In this document: piece after piece, positions 19,211 to 28,604 of the stretch
Layout: each line of letters starts with the position of its first letter
Position numbering within the stretch: the stretch's first letter is position 1
Source of the DNA: Acanthamoeba castellanii str. Neff
Taxonomy: Eukaryota; Discosea; Longamoebia; Acanthamoebidae
Reading direction: 5' to 3'
DNA length: 29,733 nucleotides
Assembly: GCF_000313135.1 (NCBI RefSeq)
Contig: NW_004457668.1
Location: forward strand, 52,670 to 82,402
Notes under the pieces: model-generated
Told to the model about the DNA's origin: nothing
The model's database searches: none
The model's input: the letters and a program-made list of their open reading frames with translations, nothing else
Translations under genes and position numbers: made by a program

Positions 19211-19877
19211 ATGTCCGGCCAGAAGTGCGTGCGTTGCCAGAAGACCGCCTACCCGCTGGAGTCGGTGCAGGTCAACGAGAACCGCTGGCACAAGATCTGC
19301 TTCAAGTGCGTGACCTGCAAGGTCCAGCTGAACGTCAAGACCTTCTTCTACCGCGAGGGCGGCGCCTACTGCGAGAAGTGCGGCAGCGCTCGCTTCGTAC
19401 GTCCCCTTACAGGCCCCTTCGTTCTTTCTTCGCCCCCCCCCCTCAACCGTCGCATTTCCTTCGTTCTTTGGTATGCTGACGTGGCAATGGGGAAAACAGG
19501 ACAAGAACGCACAGACCGCCGAGACGATGGAGACCAAGAACGTGAAGGAGAAGCCCAAGGTCTCTCTCGTGAACGAGCAGTTCAAGGGTGAGCTCGTGGG
19601 CCAGAAGTCGAGCGAAGACGCCACGTCCCTTCACATCGCCAACCGAGTGCAGGCCCACGAGCTCGCCACCGACGTCAACATGGTCAACGAGCAAGTGCGC
19701 GGCGAGCTGGCTGGCCACAAGACGGCAATCGACGCTGGTTCCATCTCCATCTCGAGGCCGCTCGAGAACTCGTCCCTCATCAAGGAGACCAAGCTCGTGA
19801 ACGAGCAGATCCGAGGCGCTGGTGCCGGCCAGCAGTCCAACCAGGTCGCCCAGGCCGCCGCCGTCAGCGGCGTGTAG
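19211..19877 (+). CDS. LIM-domain protein with three 38-residue repeats
   Basis: Two exons (19211-19396, 19500-19877, phase 0) encode 187 residues. Residues 6-57 form one LIM domain: C-V-R-C, W-H-K-I-C, F-K-C-V-T-C, then C-E-K-C, binding two zinc ions in the usual family way. The second exon starts just after the LIM domain and holds three copies of a repeat with core (L/M)VNEQ(F/V/I)(K/R)G(E/A): VNEQ begins at residues 86, 124 and 162, an exact 38-residue period. LIM proteins with short repeats commonly act at the actin cytoskeleton, like the Lasp/CRP groups, but this repeat is not a nebulin repeat I can identify. The ATG at 19211 is followed by M-S-G-Q-K, a typical LIM-protein N-terminus, and the stop is TAG at 19875-19877. 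Probably a well-expressed cytoplasmic protein; role inferred from the domain only. Confidence 0.92.
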
Positions 19878-20182
19878 AAAGAGAGCGGTTAACCTCTCCC
19901 TCATGTACAGCTATTACATCACCACAACCAAAATTCAACATTGAACGTTCCTGTGCTGAACCCCAGTTAAAACCAAGAACGAGCACCGCCCAGGCTTTGT
20001 GTTTGACCACCCAACAGTTACAGAAGTAAGGAAGCAAAGAGAAGACCGCTTTCTCCGGTGCCGCGACACCGCAACCCGCGCCTTATGGTCCCCCCACACA
20101 ACACACCCAGCAACCGACGAACCGCACGGTTGCCCGTTGCTTGCTGGCCACCATCAACACCACAAACGGGCTCGAGCAGAAG
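19878..20182. other. Intergenic stretch between LIM gene and copy E
   Basis: Contains the LIM gene 3' UTR and the likely promoter and leader of copy E. The frame upstream of 20183 stays open for some codons (TTG at 20141) but has no ATG. No other feature recognised. Confidence 0.5.
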
Positions 20183-22498
20183 ATGACAGAACGAAGCACG
20201 AGCACGCAGAAGGAGATGATGATGCAGCGCGGCGATGGTGGGAGAAAGGCGGTGCCGAGTCGAGATGGAGAGCACCACGGAGGTGCAGCGATGGACGACC
20301 CGGAGACCACGCCTACCGTGGAAGATGGGGAAGAGGAAGAGGAAGAGGAAGTACTACTCGCAGAAGATGACAGCAAGGACCCCGACAAGAAGGGGATCGC
20401 ACGCTCCTGCAACCTGTGCCGCCAGTCCCACACTGCCTGCGAAACGTACAAACCCCCTCTACACACTCATCTGATCCTTTACGATTTATAATTTAAGATT
20501 TACGATTTACGATTTATGATTTATTTATTTATTTATTTTTTTGCTTTGGTGCGTGTGTTGATGGACGCTTTACTCCTCAACTCCTCCTTACAGGACGCGG
20601 CCCTGCAAGCGGTGCGTGCGGATCGGGAAGGCGCAGCTGTGCGCCGACATTCCCCTGCGCAAGCGCGGTCGGCCCAAGACCTCGCGCAAGGCGCCCGACG
20701 ATCCCGACAGGGCGGCCAGGGCCGGCCGGCCCACCTTCCTCCCCATCGAACCCAAGCGCCCGATCCCGCTACTCGTGGCCCACCCCGGGACCGCCACAGG
20801 CGCTCTTCACACAGCGCAGCCACCTCCACTGCCCATCCCCGTGCTGCGTCCACTCGCCGCCGGCCCGCTGCTGGCCATACGCCCGGGTACCCCAGCCGCC
20901 CCGTCGGCTCCACACGCAACTCCTCGACCCCTGGTGGATTCCGTTCCGCTGGTGTCAACGGCTCGGGCGGCGGCGGCGGCGGCGGCGACATCACGCAGCG
21001 ACCCAGCGCCGGCACGACCTCCTCCGCCACCCAGCGTCGTGGACAGGCCTGCAGCGCTTCACCACCACCGCCACCGCACAAGCGTCGACCAGGAGTATGG
21101 GCAACTGCTGCGACTACCCGCGGACGACGCCCCACGGACCTATCCCAATCCGTTCGTCGGTACATCATCGACCACTTCTGTCTCTTCGTCGTCCCCGCTG
21201 GCGCCACACATGGGCGTCCGACCGTTCACTCCGCAGGCCCATCACCCCGGTTTCGTCTACCCGCGACTCAAGTGGTCGCAAGTGATGGCCGACTACGAGC
21301 CCGAGCCCGAGAACGGCGCTGAGCTGGCATCGGCGACGCGCAACAAGCGGCGGCGGACGGAGGAGGCTTGGCGTAGGCAGGGCGACGGCCTTGAGCCGCT
21401 GCAGCATCAGCACTGGGACCGCGGTACTCACCACCCTCAGTGGGACGAGACCACCCGTCTGGCGATGATGAGTTCGTCGCTGCCCGCTCCGCGGCCGCCG
21501 CTGGACGAGGGCTGGCGGATGCCACCGCGGCTGTGCACGCCCACGTCGCTCTTCGGCTTCTACTCGTCGGCGCCGTCGTGGAAGGACATCTACCAGACCT
21601 TTCCCTTCCTCAACGAATTCCAGCTTCCGAGCGACTTCGCCGTGGACGACCTCAGGTGCGTCGTGGCGCCGTTGGCGAGCTCTGGATTCAATCTGGCCCT
21701 GCGGCTCACCGGTTCTTCTCACCCTCTGACTTCTTTCTCTCTCTCTCTCTCTCAATCACTCACTTTTGCAGAAAACCGATAGCGGTGGTAGCTAGGTCGA
21801 CGGAGGGCTTTCCCCCCGTGATGGTGTGGGTGAACAGATCGTTCTGCACCATTCACGGCTACTCCTACGTACTCAGCGCTACATGGGGTGTGCGTGGGTC
21901 ATACTATTCTTGGTCTTTGGCTAACGACCATCGGGGGGGGGGCAGGCCGAGCTGCTGGGGGCGCCGATCATGAAGATATCATTGATGTTGACCTACCCCG
22001 AGATAGCTCAGGGCCTCTTCAATTTCCTCAAGACCCCCAAGTGCGTCCCTCTTGGGCCTGGCGGCACTCTTCAATGGCCTATAGTACTCACGTGGACTCA
22101 CAACGCTGCCTTTCTCCCTCGTCGACAGAGCTCCGATGTCTGTCTCGCACGTACAGCGGCTGCTGCTTCGGCATCGACACAAGCAACTGCGAGCCATCAT
22201 GATGGAGTGCCGAGTGCAGTTCTGCTACGGCTCAGATGGCTTTGTACGACCACGCACCCTCTGACAGCAGTGTAAAGACTTAGGTATGTGGCTTTGCTCA
22301 CGCGGTGACACCCTGCAGCCAAAATACGGTATATACTGTGTGGATCGGTGGAGGGAGGACGCACTGAAGGAGCAGGAGCTCGAGACGGAGAAGTGGATCT
22401 TCTCGTTCCAGGAAGCTGCACAGCAGCAACGTTTGCTGGACTCGGTAAGCGAGCAGGCAGCTGTGGCACCACCCCTGCCAGAACATTACATTCCCTAA
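20183..22498 (+). CDS. Copy E: Zn(II)2Cys6 - AT-hook - PAS-like regulator with a long Pro-rich linker
   Basis: Six exons (20183-20445, 20594-21655, 21772-21868, 21946-22040, 22129-22243, 22319-22498) encode about 603 residues. Exon 1 has an acidic run and then CNLCRQSHTAC; exon 2 supplies R-P-C-K-R-C and the last Cys (CVRIGKAQLC), then AT-hook LRKRGRPK. The cluster intron is in phase 2, as in B, C, D and G. Unlike them, the next 340 residues are one exon: a Pro/Ala/Ser/His-rich linker with no helix motif, ending in YQTFPFLNEFQLP and V-D-D-L-R. PAS exons follow: KPIAVVAR...PPVMVWVNRSFCTIHGYSY, AELLGAPIMKISL, a 115-nt exon (same length as in A-D), and PKYGIYCVDRW with a charged helix-like tail. 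Start codon choice: 20183, with 20216 and 20291 as in-frame alternatives. One intron has a G9-10 run directly before its CAG acceptor (about 21933-21945). The gene lies just upstream of the tRNA genes. Confidence 0.85.
20478..20541. repeat. ATTTACG / ATTT tandem repeat in an intron of copy E
   Basis: Imperfect 7-mers (GATTTAC, GATTTAT) grade into (TTTA)n inside the 148-nt intron that splits the zinc cluster. It is much more AT-rich than the flanking exons. Confidence 0.85.
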
Positions 22499-22568
22499 CA
22501 ACGGCAAGACCGCTCCAGAAAGAGATATGCGTCCGTTTAAGTTTGGAGCAAAATATTGTACAACGCTA

Positions 22569-22639
22569 GGCGCTGTAGTTAAGTGGTAAAATTCCTGCTT
22601 CGGGTGCAGGAGGCCCCGGTTCGATTCCGGGCAGCGCCC
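22569..22639 (+). tRNA. tRNA-Pro (anticodon CGG)
   Basis: Full cloverleaf without intron: acceptor GGCGCTG / CAGCGCC (perfect 7 bp), short D arm, anticodon stem CCTGC / GCAGG with loop TTCGGGT (anticodon CGG at 22601-22603, reading CCG), T stem CCCGG / CCGGG with loop TTCGATT. Discriminator base C at 22639; CCA is not encoded. Internal B box GGTTCGATTCC at 22618-22628. A T6 run six bases downstream suits Pol III termination. Confidence 0.95.
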
Positions 22640-22642
22640 TAG

Positions 22643-22694
22643 CCTTTTTTGGCCACACTACAAACATCACCCCAACCTTTTTTGGCCATACTAC
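22643..22694. repeat. 19-bp direct repeat downstream of tRNA-Pro
   Basis: CCTTTTTTGGCCAYACTAC occurs at 22643-22661 and again at 22676-22694 (one mismatch), so the Pol III terminator is duplicated. Confidence 0.8.
22645..22650 (+). terminator. Pol III terminator of tRNA-Pro
   Basis: T6 run starting six bases after the tRNA-Pro discriminator base, the standard Pol III stop signal. Confidence 0.8.
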
Positions 22695-22825
22695 ATCATT
22701 TTAAATCTCCATTTTTTTAAACTTATAACTATGCTTAAGTAGCACCTTAAACACCTCTCCCTTAGTATATAATTATGTCAAATTGGCCTATATCTATGAA
22801 TCTGTCCAACTGAGCTTTACCAATG

Positions 22826-22860
22826 GGTACACTGACAATCTGATAGATTGTCAGTGTACC
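22826..22860. repeat. Perfect 16-bp inverted repeat with 3-nt loop
   Basis: GGTACACTGACAATCT (22826-22841) and its exact reverse complement (22845-22860) flank GAT. It would form a strong hairpin in DNA or RNA; it lies between the two tRNA genes and in no gene I can model. Confidence 0.95.
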
Positions 22861-22984
22861 ACATTGCACACCTTGTGGTAAGACTAATTTTGTGTTACTC
22901 TTCATATAGGTGGTTTCACAGGCCTGAAGCTTCACCCTACAGTGCAGCATGGCGCACACGAGCAGCGAGGCAGTGTGCAGCGAG

Positions 22985-23066
22985 GGACGGATGGCCGAGC
23001 GGTCTAAGGCGACAGTTTAAGGCACTGTTATCTTCGGATGCGTGGGTTCAAATCCCACTCCGTTCA
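22985..23066 (+). tRNA. tRNA-Leu (anticodon AAG)
   Basis: Class II tRNA without intron: acceptor GGACGGA / TCCGTTC (one G-U pair), A box TGGCCGAGCGGTCTAAGGC typical of tRNA-Leu, anticodon stem ACAGT / ACTGT with loop TTAAGGC (anticodon AAG at 23019-23021, reading CUU), long variable arm (TATCTTCGGATGC), T stem GTGGG / CCCAC with loop TTCAAAT, discriminator A at 23066. B box GGTTCAAATCC at 23045-23055. Confidence 0.95.
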
Positions 23067-23072
23067 CTCCTC

Positions 23073-23076
23073 TTTT
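23073..23076 (+). terminator. Pol III terminator of tRNA-Leu
   Basis: T4 run six bases after the tRNA-Leu discriminator base. Confidence 0.65.
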
Positions 23077-23341
23077 GCGCAAGCCACAGATGAGAACCCA
23101 AGCTGGGCCAGTCGGCTACGGGAGTCCGTCAAACTGGGGCGGCACGATACCGGCAGCCACAGCTCATGTCACCATGCCTTCCTTCCAGTTGTGGGAGCCC
23201 ACATTGTGTGGCGTTTGTGGGGTTTTGTGGGGGTTTGCAAGAAAGCCATGCAGAGCACAGGACACAACCAGCACTAACAAGAGCTTTAGTTTTTATTTAT
23301 AGTTAAATAAGCACCTACACTTGTCCATTCATCAAACAACC

Positions 23342-23919
23342 ATGAGACTACTTCTGAACTACTTGTTTCTAGCCCTGGCTCCTTGCTGCTGGGCTTCCTG
23401 CTGCTCCAGCTCCTCCTCTTGCTCTTCTTTGCCATCTCCTTTGCCCTATGGAGTCCAAGAATGCTGGGTAAGCTACAAGCTCTGTTCAACTCAACGGCTT
23501 GGGCGTCTTCACCGTGCTGGACACCTCTCCGTTCACCTCTTTCGCATCCCTCCTTGCCGCCACCACGCTGACCACCATCACCAACGCCGAAGGTGCGCCG
23601 AGTGCCTCCTGTCCTGCCCCTCCATCAGTTGTGTGGCTAACCTAACGTTGCCACAGGCAGCGCTACCCTCTACGCCTCTGTGATGCCAAACTTGGATGTT
23701 ACGTTAAACCCCGACCTGACCGACGCCGAAATCGTGGCTGCCCTGCGAGATGGCACGATTGACGTGGTGATCGACCTCGATGTGGGATTCCTGGCCTCGG
23801 AGGGTGTTGACGTGACGGGGCTCAGGAGCTTCTCCGGCGGCTTCGATACGCCGAACGGCTCGCTCTTTGCCATTCGCTGCCTGCCGAGACGCCACTGCAG
23901 CCAGAAGAGCGAGAAATGA
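23342..23919 (+). CDS. Uncertain secreted-protein gene or gene relic
   Basis: The most convincing part is a spliced pair: a segment ending at 23592 (VFTVLDTSPF, then TSFASLLAATTLTTITNAE) and the exon 23657-23919, joined by a GT-AG intron 23593-23656 in phase 1 to give N-A-E-G-S-A-T-L-Y. The second exon reads as a folded domain: VMPNLDVTLNPDLTDAEIV, then A-A-L-R-D-G-T-I-D-V-V-I-D-L-D, then D-T-P-N-G-S-L-F-A-I-R. That pattern recalls periplasmic-type solute-binding domains, but I cannot name the family. At the 5' end an ATG at 23342 gives a signal-peptide-like start (MRLLLNYLFLALAPCCWA), yet it is in a different frame, and a TAA (about 23469) blocks the direct path to the downstream frame. An alternative frame has a long Leu/Phe membrane-like run. 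So the 5' structure is unresolved, and the protein ends abruptly after S-L-F-A-I-R. Either a missed splice or a decayed gene. Confidence 0.35.
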
Positions 23920-24130
23920 CAGGAGTCGACGGATGTCGCCAGTCCGTACCCTCTGGTTTGATCGTGTGAACAACGTGAAGTCCCCCCCCCCAAATCACCT
24001 TCTGAACGCAATCCACGTCATGTGCAGAAGAGATAAAAAATGACGACACTGATGGCGCTGTTCTAGGAGTGGAGAGGAGGAGAGGGTAGTAGAGAAACAA
24101 AATGGTATGTGACATTGCTCATATCAGCAT

Positions 24131-26203
24131 TTATACAAAAGGGTGGGGTTCGGGGAGTGGTGTCGTTGAGCTGGGTGCTGGGTCCTGCTGCAGCTCCATC
24201 AGCTGCGCGATGAGATCACTGAAGCCGTCATCCATTGCCAGCTCGTCTGACCCCGCAGTTGCGAGTTGTTCGCCTCCACCCGCCTCACCTTGCTCGTTGC
24301 TCGTTTGAGAGTTGCCGGCTGCTTGTGCTGCAATCAACACGAAACCGAGTTTAGTGTTCGCGTTACTGGTCCAGCAAAACACGTTTTGATGCGCTGCTGG
24401 GCGTACGGGTACCTGCTTCGACCGCCATTCGCTGCCACCACCGAGGCAAGCCGGGAAACCAGCTGACTGGGTGGTGCACCCTCGTGTCCTGTTCAACATT
24501 ATCCACCACAATGATGGCCCATTTCGGCTGCACGACGACATCGAACGATGGTCAGCACATGTAATGATGATGATGATGATGATGCAACACCGCGCCACGG
24601 CCACGCAATTCGATTCGGTAGGCATACTCGCTTGTTGGGTCCGAAGTAGACTTGAAGGCGCGTGACGATGCGGACCATGCTCCCATCTCTCCTCACGAGC
24701 AGCGGCGAGATGGGCGCCGCTTCGCTGACGAGCGAGGGTCCCGGCTCGCGCACCAGGGAACGCAGCTGGCGCGTGACCTTGAAGTCGATCATCGACAACT
24801 TGAGCAGCGGAAGCTCGACCAGCTCCGCCTGTTGCCCATACCATATACGGGCCAGCTCTGGTCAGCACAGGCACCGCGACCATGATGACCGGGGTGGTGG
24901 TGGCGGCGGCGGCGGCGGTGGCTGGTGGTGGGAGTTGGTACCAAGGTGAAGTCGACCATTTGCAGGAACGGTTCGTTGGCCCAGATGAACACCGGCGGCA
25001 CGACGCCGCGCTGCTCTAGAATCTTGAAGGCAATGGCGGGCTTGCTGTACGGAGAAGAAACCAAAACAGGCGTTGGCAGGAGGGTTGGGCGGAGTGGCGC
25101 CATGCATGGAGCGCGAACAAGGGGGGTAGACAGAGGGCACGCGTACCTCGTGTCATCCACGACAAAGGGCGGCGCTCCGGCGAAGAGAGGATAGCGAGAG
25201 AGAAACGGGAGCTGGACGAGCAGGTCCGAGTACTTGTCCTGGGTGAGGCGGCAATGGGTGGGTCTCAGCATGACGGCAACGCAATGCAACGGAACGCGCG
25301 TGATGGTGCTCGGGCTTCGGCGCGCACGCCAGACAGAGCGGGGAAAGGAGGAAACCTGCAAGTGTTCGGGAAGAGGATAGAAGTTGGGGGACGCGGCCGG
25401 AGAGGTCGGGCGGCTCGCGTGCTCCTTCTCCATCAACTCGTGCTTCTTTCTGTTGTGTCGTGTGTGGGTCAGAAAAAAAAAGTCGAAAAGAAGAAAAAGA
25501 AAAAAAACGCGTAGGCAGAGGAAGACGAACCGAAGATCTGTGAACTCTTGGTGCAGGCTGGCCAACCCTCGCTTCATGTCCCGCATTTCGTCCACGAGGA
25601 GGGTCATCAAGCACTCCAACGCCTTCATGCCCTCTGTACTCACGTTTACAGCCCACCACACAACCAGCCCATTACGCCCACGACCCACGACGTACGTCGC
25701 GTGGTGCGCATTGCTCGGACCTGACAGGTGCGCCTTGCACGAAGTCAAAGGGTGGTGTCCGTACCTCCTTTGTTGTCCGCTGGCGCCATGGTCTGGAAGG
25801 GTGTCATGGGCATGAAGGGAAACGCGGGCGCAAAGTAGCCCGGCGGGACCATGCCCGCTCCCGAGGGGGGTGCGGGCATGCTCGGCGGACGTCCTGCTGG
25901 GCACCACCTCACTTTTATAAGTCTCCGCGTGTGGCCCACCAACGGCAGTGGTTGTCGTGTCATCCTCTCTGAGGATTACGCGAGCAGCAGGGGCGGACCT
26001 TGGTGATTTGGTGCGAAGGGGGAGGGCTGGGGTGGCACGCCCCTGGTGTTGGGCGTGGTGTGGCCAAACGATGCAGAATGTGATGACAGGGTGCTGGGTT
26101 GTGGCGGATAATTACTTGTTGCTGCGGGGGGGTAAGCTCGCTTGGTACCCCCCGATGCTCCGTCTCGTGGGGCCTCATCGGGCTTACTCCGCTTCCTCTC
26201 CAT
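24131..26203 (-). CDS. Copy F: PAS-like regulator without zinc cluster or AT-hook
   Basis: Nine exons on the minus strand: 25999-26203, 25765-25896, 25633-25531, 25449-25356, 25238-25147, 25044-24942, 24828-24628, 24527-24413, 24327-24131; about 413 residues, all phases agree. The N-terminus (MERKRSKPDEAP) is basic, then Pro/Gln/Met-rich. There are no paired cysteines and no R-G-R-P core, so both DNA-binding parts of the family are absent. The helix LMTLLVDEMRDMKRGLASLH, the block LVQLPFLSRYPLFAGAPPFV with D-D-T, and PAS parts (VPPVFIWANEPFLQMVDFTL; A-E-L-V-E-L; W-A-I-I-V-V-D) are clear. The second and third PAS exons of A-E are one 201-nt exon here (86 + 115). The tail contains D-D-G-F-S-D-L-I-A-Q-L-M-E-L, an acidic-hydrophobic motif. 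It could act as a non-DNA-binding partner through the PAS domain or helix; that is inference. The 5' two exons are less certain than the rest. Confidence 0.72.
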
Positions 26204-26413
26204 CTTCGAAGGAAGGTCGAATTCAATCGATTTAGACTTCGTTTAATTAATCCTTTTGTTATCTCGATGTTTTTGTCCAATCTTTGGCTTCTTGTTTGCT
26301 TGTTTTCAATTTTACGTTCTTTGTAGTTTCTCTCGCCTTCTCGGCGTTTTTCAGAGGAATTTAAAAGCGCGAAAAAGAGAGGTATTATGGTATTTACACG
26401 CTCTCCCCCACTC

Positions 26414-28475
26414 TCATGTGTAGGAAAGACCTGGAGAGGGCACCCTCTCGTTGAGGGACATCCACAGGGCGTCGAGGTCGTCAAAGGGCTCAACGGTGGC
26501 GTCGGTGAGGGTGCCGTCCGCACCACTGCCGCGGCTGAGAGCAGGCCCCTCGACGCTGTTCTCGCTCCACTCCTCAACCGACTGTTGAGTGTTGCTGGCG
26601 AATGAGTCGGGCGACGCGTCGGTTGCGCAGGGGATCTGGAGGTTGGCGAGCGCAGAAGAGGGGCCGACGAGCGGGACGAACTCGTCGTAGATGACCTCCG
26701 GCCCCACACACGCGGAGGAGCGAGAGGGATCGCTGGTCGAGAGTTGCCGGTGCATATCGTTGCCGTGGTCGTCTATCACTATGATCATCCACTTCGGCTG
26801 CGGGGGATTGAGATGGTGCGTGTGAGACCTCAACCAGATCTGCGCGTGACACACACGAAAGATGTAACACGCACCCTTCCGGCGTCGTTGAAGAAGAACT
26901 GACTCCGAGCGAGCATTTTCGTGTGCCGCTTCTTGGACGCCCACAGCAGCGGCAAATCGAACGTGGGACCCAACCTCGACCCGCGGATGGACGCGAACGC
27001 AAAATGCAGGACTCGGTCGCGCGCGCCGTGGTCCATGCCCCTGCACAGCAGCGTTATGGGGCGGCCCAACAGCTCATGCTGCTCGAATAGAGAAAGTGGT
27101 TACCGATCAGGTCAGGTCAGGTCACCCGGCAGTGGTAGGAATAGGAGCGAAAGAACCAACGGCCACTGCGCTGCAGGTGACGAACCAGGTCAAAGCCGGT
27201 GATGTGACAGAAGGCAGGCGAAGCGTAGATGAAGACGGGCGGGTCCATCTCTCCCACCGTGTTGGGTTCGTTGACGCTGTACGCCGCGAACGGTTTGCTG
27301 CATCCACGGACACACACAGGGAGGAACGTCAGTTCGTGGCCGCCACCACCAAGTGACCGCGCGCGACTGGAGTGGGGCACGCACGATAGGTCGTCGATAA
27401 CCACGGGCTGGCTCCGCAGGTCGTAGTCGCTCAGGAAGGGCAGAATGTGAGTGATGGCTCGCATCCGCGGCGGCTGCGAGTGCGACAGAAGCGAGACCGG
27501 GTCGATGGGCTGCGAGAACGGGGTCTGGGGAATGTGTTGGCGGAGCGCGACCGCCGTCTGCTGTGCGGCGAGCAGGTTGAGGATGCGCTCCATGTTGCTC
27601 CTGTTCTCCTCTTGTATTTCCTCGATCCTGTGCTCGGCTCGCTTGTGAAGCGAGTTGAGCGTGCGCACCTCCTCGCGCAGGTGTCTATTCTCTCGCCGCA
27701 TGTCGCGCATCTGCTCGGCCAGCAGCGAGAGGACCGTGCCGGCGATGCCATCGCTGGGGTTCACCAGCGCATCCACCTGCGGCGGCGAGGCCGGCTCTTC
27801 TCTCTCGATAGGTCTGCCAGAAAGGAAGAGCCGTGGCGCGACGAGGTCCAAGAGCGACGATGATGAAGTTGCCGACGAGTACGACGCTGGTGATGAAGTG
27901 TGCGTCGTGGGCGCTTGGCCACCCGTCGAGTCAGGCCGTGGCACAAGGGCCGGAGGTCTCGCCACCGCTGTACAATGCGCGCAAGGGTCAGCACGACTGG
28001 GCACAGCTGGATGGTCATAAGCCGTAGTCCTGCAATGTGTGCGTACGTTCCGAGCGCTGACGCTTGCCACGTCCGGGTCCCGTGTTGAGCGACTGACCGC
28101 TCGTTGTGGAGAGGCTGGCGGTAGAGGTTGTTTCGTAGGAAAAGGTGGTCGTCCACGAAGGTGCGGGTGCAGCTGCAGGGGCGGTCGGGGAGTCAAACTG
28201 GATGGTGCCCTTGGGCGGACGGCCACGCTTGCGTGCTGGCAGAAAGCGGCAGTTCGCCGCTTGGCCCAGGCTCGCGCATCGTTGGCACGGCTGCCCCCTG
28301 CGATCAACAGGAAAACTGAGAACATTATCTGTGAATGAAACAAATCGGCAAACGATGCACGTTCTTACCCGTCGCAAGCGGCGTGAGCTTGACGACAACA
28401 CGAGCACGCCTTCTTCAGCCTCACGCCCACAGGCTGTCCTACCCTCTGCTCCCCTACGCTGCTGCTGGCCTCCAT
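26414..28475 (-). CDS. Copy G: Zn(II)2Cys6 - AT-hook - leucine-rich coiled coil - PAS-like regulator
   Basis: Six exons on the minus strand: 28369-28475, 28047-28297, 27385-27967, 27186-27297, 26875-27078, 26414-26797; about 546 residues. Exon 1 has CSCCRQAHAAC and exon 2 G-Q-P-C-Q-R-C with the final Cys (CASLGQAANC), then AT-hook ARKRGRPPK and a basic patch (GRGKRQRSE). The third exon carries the longest coiled coil of the family (LLAEQMRDMRRENRHLREEV and on for about 50 residues), then ILPFLSDYDLRSQPVVIDDL. PAS parts: DPPVFIYASPAFCHITGFDL; one 204-nt exon starting HELLGRPITLL and ending in S-Q-F-F-F-N-D-A-G-R; P-K-W-M-I-I-V-I-D-D. The long acidic tail includes E-P-F-D-D-L-D-A-L-W-M-S-L, resembling a classical activation domain. 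An in-frame ATG at 28601 would add 42 residues but would leave only 3 bp to the upstream stop, so 28475 is preferred. Confidence 0.85.
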
Positions 28476-28604
28476 CTGTTTGGTTGTGTCATCGATGATC
28501 TCCTCTTCGCCCGGCAGAGCGCCGAGAAAAAGGCCTGTCGCCGAAAACGGCGAACAACCAGCTACGTCACGTGGAGCTTGCTCGTACACGCGATTGTACA
28601 TCTT

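Larger units (their letters stand above)
22640..22984. other. AT-rich stretch between the two tRNA genes
   Basis: No convincing gene. It holds the direct repeat above and the palindrome at 22826-22860. A 65-codon minus-strand frame (22762-22959) has no recognisable domain, although its lower GC and the palindrome make a transposon relic conceivable. Confidence 0.5.

Noticed and set aside
22762..22959. Minus-strand 65-codon frame considered as a retrotransposon protein fragment
   Set aside because: No recognisable reverse transcriptase, integrase or gag motif; too short to support a call.
25960..26709. Minus-strand 249-codon frame crossing the gap between copies F and G
   Set aside because: It crosses the stop of copy G and an AT-rich intergenic region, and its composition is low-complexity; a shorter frame from 26203 joins copy F in phase.
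28476..28601. Longer N-terminus of copy G from the ATG at 28601
   Set aside because: It would leave 3 bp to the stop of the acetyltransferase gene; the ATG at 28475 lies nearer to the zinc cluster, as in the paralogues.
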